A stretch of DNA of 64,000 nt, from assembly GCA_963777775.1 (NCBI GenBank), contig CAVZRL010000009.1:434001-498000 (forward strand), read 5' to 3'. Below are positions 48,924 to 55,695 of the stretch, one piece after another (within the stretch, counting starts at the first letter, position 1; each line of letters begins with the position of its first letter). The notes beneath the pieces were generated by a model that made no database searches, was not told where the DNA came from, and saw only the letters and a list, made by a program, of their open reading frames with translations. Made by a program: the position numbers and the translations under genes. Source of the stretch: WHSW01 sp963777775 (lineage in GTDB: Bacteria; Actinomycetota; Thermoleophilia; Solirubrobacterales; 70-9).

Positions 48924-49412
48924 TTAGGCCGACGAAGCCGGCGCCGGCATGGCGGGGGCGGGCATGCTCGCGAGCTCTGCCAACTCGGCGCGCAATCTCT
49001 CGACCAACTCTGAATCAAGGCCGCTGGCCTCGATCATCGCGACGGACTCACGGTAGTGGCCGGCCATCGCGTTCACCGTCGTTCCCATGCGGCCTTCGAT
49101 CGACTCCCGGTCGGCGGCGATACCCCGGCGGAGCCCGCGGATGTCGGAGAGCTTGTCGGCGGCGAAAATCGTAATCGCCCGGGTGCCGGCCGCCTCGACC
49201 TGCCGGCGAAGCGCCCGTTTGCGCTCCGCGAAGGACGCGATCTCGGGGTCCTCCGTGAGCGCGAGCACGAGCGCGGAGATCCCATCGTTCATCTCGGCGC
49301 GGAGTCGGGCCTCGGTGAGGCTGCCGCGCTCGACCGCGTCGTGCAGAAGCCCGGCGGCGACCAGGTCCTCGTCGCACCCGGCCTCGTGCAGCAGCTCGCC
49401 GACCTCCGTCAC
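48924..49412 (-). CDS. HD-domain protein (RelA/SpoT-type HD fold), start codon uncertain
   Basis: A protein of at least 162 residues. VTEVGELLHEAGCDEDLVAAGLLHDAVERGSLTEARL contains the HD pair of the N-terminal hydrolase fold of RelA/SpoT-like proteins, and AITIFAADKLSDIRGLRRG supplies the downstream Asp-rich helix. The first available canonical start (GTG, 49412) would cut off a helix and histidine that the fold needs. In-frame sequence upstream, SPLVSRAHALAAEAHGEQRRA up to about 49500, looks like the true N-terminus (first His in EAHGEQ) but has no ATG, GTG or TTG. Either a rare start codon or a small indel near 49520 (where an out-of-frame GTG lies at 49528) explains this. Nucleotide pyrophosphohydrolase activity is plausible but not shown. 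Confidence 0.68.
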   Translation of the reverse strand: MTEVGELLHEAGCDEDLVAAGLLHDAVERGSLTEARLRAEMNDGISALVLALTEDPEIASFAERKRALRRQVEAAGTRAITIFAADKLSDIRGLRRGIAADRESIEGRMGTTVNAMAGHYRESVAMIEASGLDSELVERLRAELAELASMPAPAMPAPASSA

Positions 49413-49695
49413 GTGGACGAGGAAGAGCTCTCGGTCGGTGGCGCGCCGTTGCTCGCCATGCGCCTCGGCGGCCAGGGCGTGCGCCCGACTGACCAGCGGC
49501 GAGTCTGAGGCCCAGGCAGAAAGCGCACGGACGGCTGGCGTCCGCGATCCCGGACCTGACTCGCTGATCCGATGCGCTGGCCTCAGTGCTGCCCCTTCTG
49601 ATCGACCCTCGCGCGCCCGTTCCGGCGGCTCCAGAGCACGTCGAGTCGCCGCGGCGCAGAGGCGAACGCTAACACCTACGCAAATTGCGGGCAGC
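49413..49695. other. Gap upstream of the HD gene
   Basis: The left part (49413-about 49525) probably codes for the N-terminus of the HD protein on the reverse strand. The remaining 170 bases show no convincing gene, repeat or RNA. They presumably hold the promoter of the HD gene and the end region of the M20 peptidase gene. Confidence 0.45.
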
Positions 49696-50850
49696 TCATC
49701 GGCCGAGGCTGAGCGCCGCCGCGGCGATCGCCAGAGCGACCTCGGCCCGCGAGCGCAGCGAGTCCCGGAGCACGAACTCCTCTGGGTTGTGGGCGCGGCC
49801 GCCGCGCGGGCCGAGCCCGTCGACGGTCAGCGGGACGTGCGACGCCAGGTGACTGGCGTCGCTGGCGCCGCCGCGCTCGGTCGCGACGATGCGACGCCCG
49901 AGCAGCCGCTGCGCCGGACCCAGCATGCGGTCGCTGACCGGCCCGCGGGTATCCATACCGGGCCAGCGGCGAACCAGCTCGGCCTCGAGCTCGACCTCGC
50001 CGAGGACGGGCGGGATCGCGTCGAGCAGCGGTTCGAAGGCCTCGAGACGGTCGGCGCGCAGGTCGCTGACCAGCTCGCCGGCCGCCGGCACGACGTTGAA
50101 CGCCTCGCCCGCCCGGATCACGGTCGGGACCGCGGTCAGCCGCTCCGATCCCCGGGGGTCGTGGAGCTCAGCCACCCGGCGCGCCGCCTCGGCGAGGGCG
50201 AGCAGGGCGTTGCGGCCTCGCTCGGGCGCCGACCCGGAGTGGGCGGCGAGACCACGGGCCGCGACCCGCATCGTCGCGGCCGCCTTGCGCCGGGCCACCA
50301 CCCCCTCCTCGCCGGCCGGCCCGAGCTCGCCGGCCTCGAAGCAGAGGCACGCGTGATACCCGGCGAACAGCGATCCGTGGTCGAAGCCGCCGGTGCGCCA
50401 TTCCTCGTCGTTGACCGCGAGCAGGCTGAGCTCGGCGAAGCAGGTGGGCAGCGCCGCGAGCGCCCGCAGCACTCCCAGCGCGAGCACGACGCCGCCCTTC
50501 ATGTCGATCGCACCGGAGCCGACCAGGCGCTCGCCGACGACCTCGAGCGGGCGGTGGTCGGGATGGGCGACCACGGTGTCGAGATGGCCGAGGAGCAGTA
50601 GCCGCGCGGATCCCGAGCCGGTCAGCGTGGCGAGCAGGTCGGGGGCGTGGTCCGGCGAGGAGCAGGGCGGGCGTCGGACCGCGGCGCCGGGCGGCAGCAG
50701 CGCGGCCACCACCGCGCAGATCTCCTCGGCGGCGCCCCGGTCGCCCGACGGCGAGGAGACGGCGACCAGGGCGTCGAGCTCGCGCTCGGCACCCGCGGCG
50801 ACGGCAGCGGTCGCAGACGCCAGCCACTCGCTGGAGAGCTCGGGGCGCAC
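49696..50850 (-). CDS. M20-family metallopeptidase (CPG2/ArgE-like)
   Basis: A 384-residue di-zinc carboxypeptidase or deacylase. Metal and catalytic residues are visible in LLLLGHLDTVVAHP (His and catalytic Asp), GSGAIDMKGGVVLAL (bridging Asp), LAVNDEEWRTGGFDHGS (catalytic Glu pair) and LCFEAGELG (Glu ligand). The final His is in RGGRAHNPEEF. A dimerisation domain (VAARGLAAHSGSAPERGRNAL, with the family's AHSGxxPE) lies between. It resembles glutamate carboxypeptidase (CPG2) more than DapE. The GTG start lies 2 bases beyond the stop of the upstream small gene. No signal peptide, so it acts in the cytoplasm. Confidence 0.9.
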   Translation of the reverse strand: MRPELSSEWLASATAAVAAGAERELDALVAVSSPSGDRGAAEEICAVVAALLPPGAAVRRPPCSSPDHAPDLLATLTGSGSARLLLLGHLDTVVAHPDHRPLEVVGERLVGSGAIDMKGGVVLALGVLRALAALPTCFAELSLLAVNDEEWRTGGFDHGSLFAGYHACLCFEAGELGPAGEEGVVARRKAAATMRVAARGLAAHSGSAPERGRNALLALAEAARRVAELHDPRGSERLTAVPTVIRAGEAFNVVPAAGELVSDLRADRLEAFEPLLDAIPPVLGEVELEAELVRRWPGMDTRGPVSDRMLGPAQRLLGRRIVATERGGASDASHLASHVPLTVDGLGPRGGRAHNPEEFVLRDSLRSRAEVALAIAAAALSLGR

Positions 50851-50852
50851 GC

Positions 50853-51203
50853 CTATCCGAGGTCCGGCAGGTAGCGCTCGACGTGCTCGTTGATCGTCTG
50901 TCGGACCCAGCGCCGCGTCTGCTCATCGGCGATCCGGTAGCGGCCGAGCAGCAGCTTCTGATCGCTGAGCGGCAGGCCGGCGATCTCCCAGACGACCGCG
51001 AGCCGCTCGAAGAGGATCTCGTTGCGTCGCTGCCAGGCGTCCTCCGCGGAGGCGGCGGCGCGGCCGCCGGCCTCGCGGGCGACGGTTCGCATCGTCGCGG
51101 CGCTCAGCGAGCAGCGCAGGGTGAGCACGTTGCCCTCGGCGTCCGTGTAGGCACGCGTCTCGACCGGATCGGGCCGGGCGCGCTTGCGCTTGCGCTTTGC
51201 CAC
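50853..51203 (-). CDS. Conserved-type small protein of unknown function
   Basis: A 116-residue soluble protein with a lysine/arginine-rich N-terminus (VAKRKRKRARPDP) followed by a mostly helical region: TLRCSLSAATMRTVAREAGGRA, AEDAWQRRNEILFERLAVVWEIAGLPL, QKLLLGRYRIADEQTRRWVRQTINEHVERYLPDL. The amphipathic helices suggest a compact fold. It is probably co-transcribed with the M20 peptidase 2 bases downstream. I do not recognise a family. The highly basic start could indicate nucleic-acid contact, but this is speculation. Confidence 0.65.
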   Translation of the reverse strand: MAKRKRKRARPDPVETRAYTDAEGNVLTLRCSLSAATMRTVAREAGGRAAASAEDAWQRRNEILFERLAVVWEIAGLPLSDQKLLLGRYRIADEQTRRWVRQTINEHVERYLPDLG

Positions 51204-51287
51204 GGCCCGATCCTCGCAGGCAGGAGGGCTAGGGGTGACGGAGAAGGTTCCTTCGCAATACGCGGCGGCCAAGAAAGGACTGGGACG

Positions 51288-51860
51288 ATGGAAAGCACGG
51301 TCACGGATCAGGAGGCGCGCGAGGCGGTGCGGGGGTTCTCGAGGCTGTGGTGGCTCTGGCTCTTGTTCGGGATCTTCTGGATCGTGATCGCCGCCGTGAT
51401 CCTCCAGTTCGACCAGGCCTCGATCACAACCGTCGGCGTGCTGATCGGCGCGATGTTCATCGCCACCGGCCTGCAGCAGTTCGTGATCATGGGGCTTGCC
51501 GAGCAGCTGCGCTGGGTCTACGGCCTGTTCGGCGTCCTCTTCTTGATCGCCGGGGTCATCGCGCTGATCAGCCCCGAGAACACGTTCGCCGCGCTCGCCG
51601 ACATCCTCGGCTTCCTTTTCCTGATCGTCGGCGTGTTCTGGGTCATCCAGGCGTTCATGACCCGCGACGCGAACGAGCTCTGGTGGCTCGGGCTGATCGC
51701 CGGCATCCTGATGGTCGTGCTCGCGTTCTGGACAGCGGGCCAGTTCTTCATCGAGAAGTCCTACGTGCTGCTGGTCTTCGCCGGGATCTGGGCCCTGATG
51801 CAGGGCGTCACCGACATCGTCCGCGCGTTTCAGATCCGCAAGCTCGACGAGCTGGTCTGA
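51288..51860 (+). CDS. HdeD/DUF308-family membrane protein
   Basis: A 190-residue protein with six predicted transmembrane helices in the repeated two-helix pattern of the HdeD/DUF308 family: LWWLWLLFGIFWIVIAAVIL, VGVLIGAMFIATGLQQFVIMGL, WVYGLFGVLFLIAGVIALI, FAALADILGFLFLIVGVFWVIQAF, WWLGLIAGILMVVLAFWTAGQF and LVFAGIWALMQGVTDIVRAFQI. E. coli HdeD is linked to acid resistance, but most members are uncharacterised. ATG at 51288 has AAAGGA upstream. The stop is only 22 bases before the tmRNA gene, so read-through into ssrA is possible. Confidence 0.85.
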   Translation: MESTVTDQEAREAVRGFSRLWWLWLLFGIFWIVIAAVILQFDQASITTVGVLIGAMFIATGLQQFVIMGLAEQLRWVYGLFGVLFLIAGVIALISPENTFAALADILGFLFLIVGVFWVIQAFMTRDANELWWLGLIAGILMVVLAFWTAGQFFIEKSYVLLVFAGIWALMQGVTDIVRAFQIRKLDELV

Positions 51861-51882
51861 GTATCATTCCCGCCACATAACC

Positions 51883-52251
51883 GGGGGCGAACCAGATTCG
51901 ACGTGGATGTTTCGTCCCGGTGTTGCGAGTCGAGGACTCCGGGTTGGCCTCGCTAAAGAACCCCGGAAAACCATAGTTGCGAACTCTGACCATGAGTTCG
52001 CCCTCGCGGCCTAACAGCCGCTGAGGGAGTCGCGCCGGGAGCGCCCGCGTCCCGGGCCGCGGCTTCAGAAAGCGGGCTCACCCCGAGGGTAGGACCCTCG
52101 ACCCGAGGGGGACATTGACAGGAGGGTGTGGCGCCGGGGACGTGCCCCGCGGATCGACCGAACCGGACGCCGAGAGCAGACTCCGACGGGAACGCTCGTA
52201 GAAGACATCGGGATCCCTCCGCGGACGCGGGTGCAATTCCCGCCGCCTCCA
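51883..52251 (+). ncRNA. ssrA: Transfer-messenger RNA (tmRNA), tag ANSDHEFALAA
   Basis: The tRNA-like ends are clear: 5' GGGGGCG pairs with CGCCTCC at 52244-52250 (one G-U), A52251 is the discriminator and CCA is not encoded. The 5' part has the tmRNA D-arm-like AACCAGATTCGACG, and the 3' part has a T-arm GCGGG/CCCGC around TGCAATT. The resume codon GCG at 51979 opens the tag ANSDHEFALAA, ending at TAA 52012. The final ALAA is the usual ClpXP degron. The remainder folds into GC-rich hairpins expected for pseudoknots. tmRNA with SmpB (57.8 kb) rescues stalled ribosomes. Confidence 0.95.
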
Positions 52252-52307
52252 CTCTCGGCGGCTCGGCTTATTGGAGCCTTAGCCGTGCCCGTATCCTCAG
52301 GCGCGAG

Positions 52308-53183
52308 ATGAGTGACCTAAGACCCGGCGCTTTGCGGCCCGAACCGGCCCCCGCGCCGGCCCCGCCCGATCGCGAGTACGAACCGATCCATCCGGGCTCG
52401 GGACGCGGCGACTGGCGCCAGCGCGCGAAGCGTTTCGGCGGTCCGATCGTCGCCCTCCTCGTCCTCCTGGCGACCAAGCTGAAGGCGATCCTGCTCTTGC
52501 TGCCGAAGCTGAAGGTGTTCACGACCTCCGCCTCGATGCTGGTCTCGATCGCCGCCTACGCGCTGATCTGGGGCTGGGCGTTCGCGCTCGGCTTCGTGCT
52601 GCTGCTGCTCGTGCACGAGCTCGGTCACGTGATCCAGCTTCGCCGCGAGGGAGTCGAGGCGTCGGCGCCGATGTTCATCCCCTTCCTCGGCGCGGTGATC
52701 TCGGCCAAGTCGCTCGGCGACGACGCCGCCGCCGAGGCCCGGGTCGGGCTAGCGGGGCCGATCCTCGGCACGCTCGCGACCCTGGTCCCGCTCGGGATCT
52801 GGCTCGCCACCGGCGAGGAGTTCTGGCAGGCGCTCGCCTACATCGGCTTCTTCATCAACCTGCTCAACCTGCTCCCGGTGCTGCCGCTCGACGGCGGCCG
52901 GGCGATGGCAGCGCTCTCGCCCTGGGTCTGGGTCGCCGGCTTCGCCGGGCTGGTGGCGCTCACCTTCGCCTTCCCGAACCCGATCCTGATCCTGGTCCTG
53001 ATCTTCGGCGGGCTCGAGACCTGGCACCGGTGGAAGAACCGCAACACGCCCGAGGGCCGGGCCTATCACGCGATCCCCACCCGCACCAGAGTGCTGGTCG
53101 CGGTCGCCTACCTGGGTCTCGCGGCACTGCTCGCGGTCGGCGTCAGCGAGACCTTCCTCGAGAAGAGCCTCTCGGACGTCTAG
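52308..53183 (+). CDS. Site-2-protease-like (M50) membrane metallopeptidase
   Basis: A 291-residue multi-pass membrane protein. The zinc site HELGH (103-107) lies in LLLLVHELGHVIQLRREGVE, and the second ligand, Asp195, in LLNLLPVLPLDGGRAMAALS. These are the canonical S2P motifs. Transmembrane segments flank them, and a proline-rich cytoplasmic N-terminus of about 40 residues precedes the first helix. No PDZ or CBS domain is seen. The family cleaves transmembrane segments, often to release anti-sigma factors; the target is unknown. An in-frame start upstream inside the tmRNA was rejected in favour of ATG 52308. Confidence 0.88.
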   Translation: MSDLRPGALRPEPAPAPAPPDREYEPIHPGSGRGDWRQRAKRFGGPIVALLVLLATKLKAILLLLPKLKVFTTSASMLVSIAAYALIWGWAFALGFVLLLLVHELGHVIQLRREGVEASAPMFIPFLGAVISAKSLGDDAAAEARVGLAGPILGTLATLVPLGIWLATGEEFWQALAYIGFFINLLNLLPVLPLDGGRAMAALSPWVWVAGFAGLVALTFAFPNPILILVLIFGGLETWHRWKNRNTPEGRAYHAIPTRTRVLVAVAYLGLAALLAVGVSETFLEKSLSDV

Positions 53184-54148
53184 AGCCGCGCGCGAAGCAC
53201 TCGCCAGTCGCGGCTCACGGTTCCCGGCCGGTACCGGCCGGCGAGCCGCTTGGCGACGATCGCGCTCAGCCCGCGCTCGGCGGCGGCGGCGCGAAAGACC
53301 TTGCCATCGCCCCGGTGAAACGCCGGCGTCTGCCAGCTCGGGCCGTCAAGGGCGAGCGCATCGAGGCGCTCGCGGCGTTCCGAGTAGGCGAGCTCGAGCA
53401 GGCTCTCGCGCCCGGCGTGCAGGAGGTCGAAGACGATCAGGGTCGCGGGCGATTCACGCATCCGGCGCCGGACCTCGGAGTCCGAGGCAGCGCCGAGGCG
53501 GCGCCCGAGGCGTTGGTCGGCGGCGCTGCCCTCGTCTGAGAGCACCGCGAGCACACCGTCCAGCGCGACGGGCTCACCCTCGAGCTCGAGCGCGATCGCG
53601 AACAGCTCCGGAAACCGCGGCCGCAGGTCGTCGCCGCCGGCGTCGTGGAGCACGAGATGGCCTGTATCGCAGAGCGCGATCACGCGCTTGCCGGGCCAGT
53701 CGATCTCGAACCCCCAGTCCTGATCGCCCGCCGGCAGGCGCTTGCCCTCGCTGGCGCGCATCGGCTCGATCCGCTCGGGCAGCGCGCTGCCCGCCGGCGC
53801 CGCGTCCATGCGGTGGATCATCCAATCCTCGCCGCGGGTGCGAAAGAGCGCGTAGCGGCCGCGGACGCGCTCGCCGGAGAGGCTGACGACGACCTTGCCG
53901 GGCTCCCACTTCTCCTCCTCGTAGGTGCCGCTGTCCCAGATCGTCACCTTGCCGCCGCCGTATTGCCCCTTCGGGATTTCGCCGGCGAAGTCGATGTAGT
54001 CGAGCGGATGGTCCTCGGTGTGCACTGCGAGCCGGTTGTGCTCGGGGTCGCCGGGAACACCGCGGGGAAGCGCCCAGGAGACGAGCACGCCGTCGCGCTC
54101 GAGCCGGAAGTCCCAGTGCAGGCGGCGGGCGTGGTGCTCCTGGATCAC
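53180..54148 (-). CDS. LigD-type 3'-phosphoesterase domain fused to a degenerate DNA-ligase domain
   Basis: The N-terminal part is the 3'-phosphoesterase (PE) domain of LigD: FVIQEHHARRLHWDFRLERDG, LPRGVPGDPEHNRLAVHTEDHPLDYIDFAG, and IPKGQYGGGKVTIWDSGTYE, with the conserved His and Asp metal ligands. The C-terminal 190 residues resemble an ATP-dependent ligase adenylation domain (GFEIDWPGKRVIAL), but the ExKxDG motif reads EIDWPG, so the nucleotidyl-accepting lysine is replaced by Asp150. Ligation is therefore not expected. In-frame sequence upstream to 54256 (AKRKDRLETYRSKRRFEHTPEP) is clearly family-like, yet the frame begins at ATC after a stop, and the first canonical start is GTG 54148. 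The polymerase domain is absent. Function may be 3'-end processing in break repair. Confidence 0.8.
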   Translation of the reverse strand: MIQEHHARRLHWDFRLERDGVLVSWALPRGVPGDPEHNRLAVHTEDHPLDYIDFAGEIPKGQYGGGKVTIWDSGTYEEEKWEPGKVVVSLSGERVRGRYALFRTRGEDWMIHRMDAAPAGSALPERIEPMRASEGKRLPAGDQDWGFEIDWPGKRVIALCDTGHLVLHDAGGDDLRPRFPELFAIALELEGEPVALDGVLAVLSDEGSAADQRLGRRLGAASDSEVRRRMRESPATLIVFDLLHAGRESLLELAYSERRERLDALALDGPSWQTPAFHRGDGKVFRAAAAERGLSAIVAKRLAGRYRPGTVSRDWRVLRARL

Positions 54149-54324
54149 GAACCGGCGCCCGGCGCCCGCGGCGCCGGGATCGGCGGTCGGCTCCGGCGTG
54201 TGCTCGAAGCGCCGCTTCGAGCGATAGGTCTCGAGCCTGTCCTTTCGCTTTGCGATCTCCCCTGTCTACCCGATCGGGCCCGGTGGGTAATGCTGCGGGC
54301 AGAGCCGAGTCTGATGGAGGGACG

Positions 54325-55695
54325 ATGAGCGAGCGAGAGGTCGATGTGATCCTGATCGGCGCCGGCCCGGCGGGCGAGGTGTGCGCGGGGCGGCTCGCCG
54401 ACGGCGGGCTCGAAGTCGCCCTGGTCGAGCAGGAGCTGATCGGGGGCGAGTGCTCCTACTACGCCTGCATGCCGTCGAAGGCGCTGCTGCGGCCCGCCGA
54501 GCTTCTGGCCGAGGTCGAGCGCGTGCCTGGCCCGCGCGAGCTCATCTCAGGAAAGCTCGACTCGGCCCTGGTGCTCGACCGCCGCGACGAGGTGATCCAC
54601 GACCGCGACGATTCCGGCCAGCTCCCGTGGCTCGACTCGCGCGGGATAGAGCTCCTGCGGGGTCGCGGCGCGCTCGCCGCCGAGCGGACCGTCAACGTCG
54701 GTGGCGAGCTCGTGCGCGCCCGCCGCGCGGTGATCGTCGCGACCGGGACCACCGCTGCGATTCCTCCGATCGACGGTCTCGCGGAGGCCCGGCCATGGAC
54801 GAACCGCGACGCGACGACGGCGAGCGAGGTCCCGGACCGGCTCCTGGTCCTCGGCGGCGGCGTCGTCGGCGCGGAGATGGCGCAGGCCTGGAGCAGCCTC
54901 GGGTCGAACGTCGCGCTGGTCGAGGCCGAGGATCGCCTCCTCGCAACCGAGGAGCCGTTCGCGAGCGAGCAGGTGAGCGCCGGCCTCGAGCGCGCAGGGG
55001 TCGAGATCAGGACGGGCGCGAAGGCGACCGCGGTCGCACGCGGCGAGTCGGGGCAGGTCTCGCTGCGACTCGAGGGGGGCGCGGAGCTGCGGGGCGACGA
55101 GCTGCTGGTCGCCGTGGGTCGCCGTCCCCGCACCGACGACATCGGGCTCGAGGCGGCGGGGGTCGCGGCCGGCGGATACCTCGAGGTCGACGACCAACTC
55201 CGGGTCGCGGGCTCGGACTGGCTGTACGCGATCGGCGACGTCAACGGGCGGGCGCTGCTCACCCACATGGGCAAGTACCAGGCGCGGATCGCCGCCGATC
55301 ACATCCTCGGCGCCGATGTGGCGGCGACCTGCGACAAGCTCGGGTCGCCACGGGTCGTGTTCACCGAGCCTCAGGTCGCCGCGGTCGGCCGAACGCTGGC
55401 TGCGGCAAAGCAGGCCGGGATCGACGCGCGAGCGGTCGACGTCGAAACGGCCGCCAGCGCCGGCGCCAGCTTCGTCGGCCGCAACGCCGATGGCAACTCG
55501 CGGATCGTCGTCGACGAGAAGTGCCGGGTGATCGTCGGCGCCACCTTCGTCGGGCCGGGAATCGCCGAGTCGCTGCACGCGGCGACGATCGCGGTCACGG
55601 CGGAGGTGCCGCTCGATCGGCTCTGGCACGCGGTGCCCGCGTTCCCGACCCGCAGCGAGACCTGGCTCAAGCTGCTCGAGGAGTACGGGCTCTAG
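54325..55695 (+). CDS. Dihydrolipoamide dehydrogenase-like FAD disulfide oxidoreductase
   Basis: A 456-residue pyridine-nucleotide-disulfide oxidoreductase. The FAD-binding motif is VDVILIGAGPAGEVCAGRLA. The redox-active disulfide is Cys43 and Cys48 in ECSYYACMPSKALLRP, keeping the CxxxxC spacing although the usual GGTC is GEC. The NAD(P)-binding motif is LLVLGGGVVGAEMAQAWSSLGS, the second FAD loop is WLYAIGDVNGRALLTHM, and the interface domain ends HAVPAFPTRSETWLKLLEEYG, where the family's HPT(x)SE appears as PAFPTRSE. ATG at 54325 follows TGGAGGGACG. Lipoamide, mycothiol or mercury as substrate cannot be distinguished, but its two catalytic cysteines are present. It converges with, and overlaps by 4 bases, the next gene. 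Confidence 0.87.
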   Translation: MSEREVDVILIGAGPAGEVCAGRLADGGLEVALVEQELIGGECSYYACMPSKALLRPAELLAEVERVPGPRELISGKLDSALVLDRRDEVIHDRDDSGQLPWLDSRGIELLRGRGALAAERTVNVGGELVRARRAVIVATGTTAAIPPIDGLAEARPWTNRDATTASEVPDRLLVLGGGVVGAEMAQAWSSLGSNVALVEAEDRLLATEEPFASEQVSAGLERAGVEIRTGAKATAVARGESGQVSLRLEGGAELRGDELLVAVGRRPRTDDIGLEAAGVAAGGYLEVDDQLRVAGSDWLYAIGDVNGRALLTHMGKYQARIAADHILGADVAATCDKLGSPRVVFTEPQVAAVGRTLAAAKQAGIDARAVDVETAASAGASFVGRNADGNSRIVVDEKCRVIVGATFVGPGIAESLHAATIAVTAEVPLDRLWHAVPAFPTRSETWLKLLEEYGL

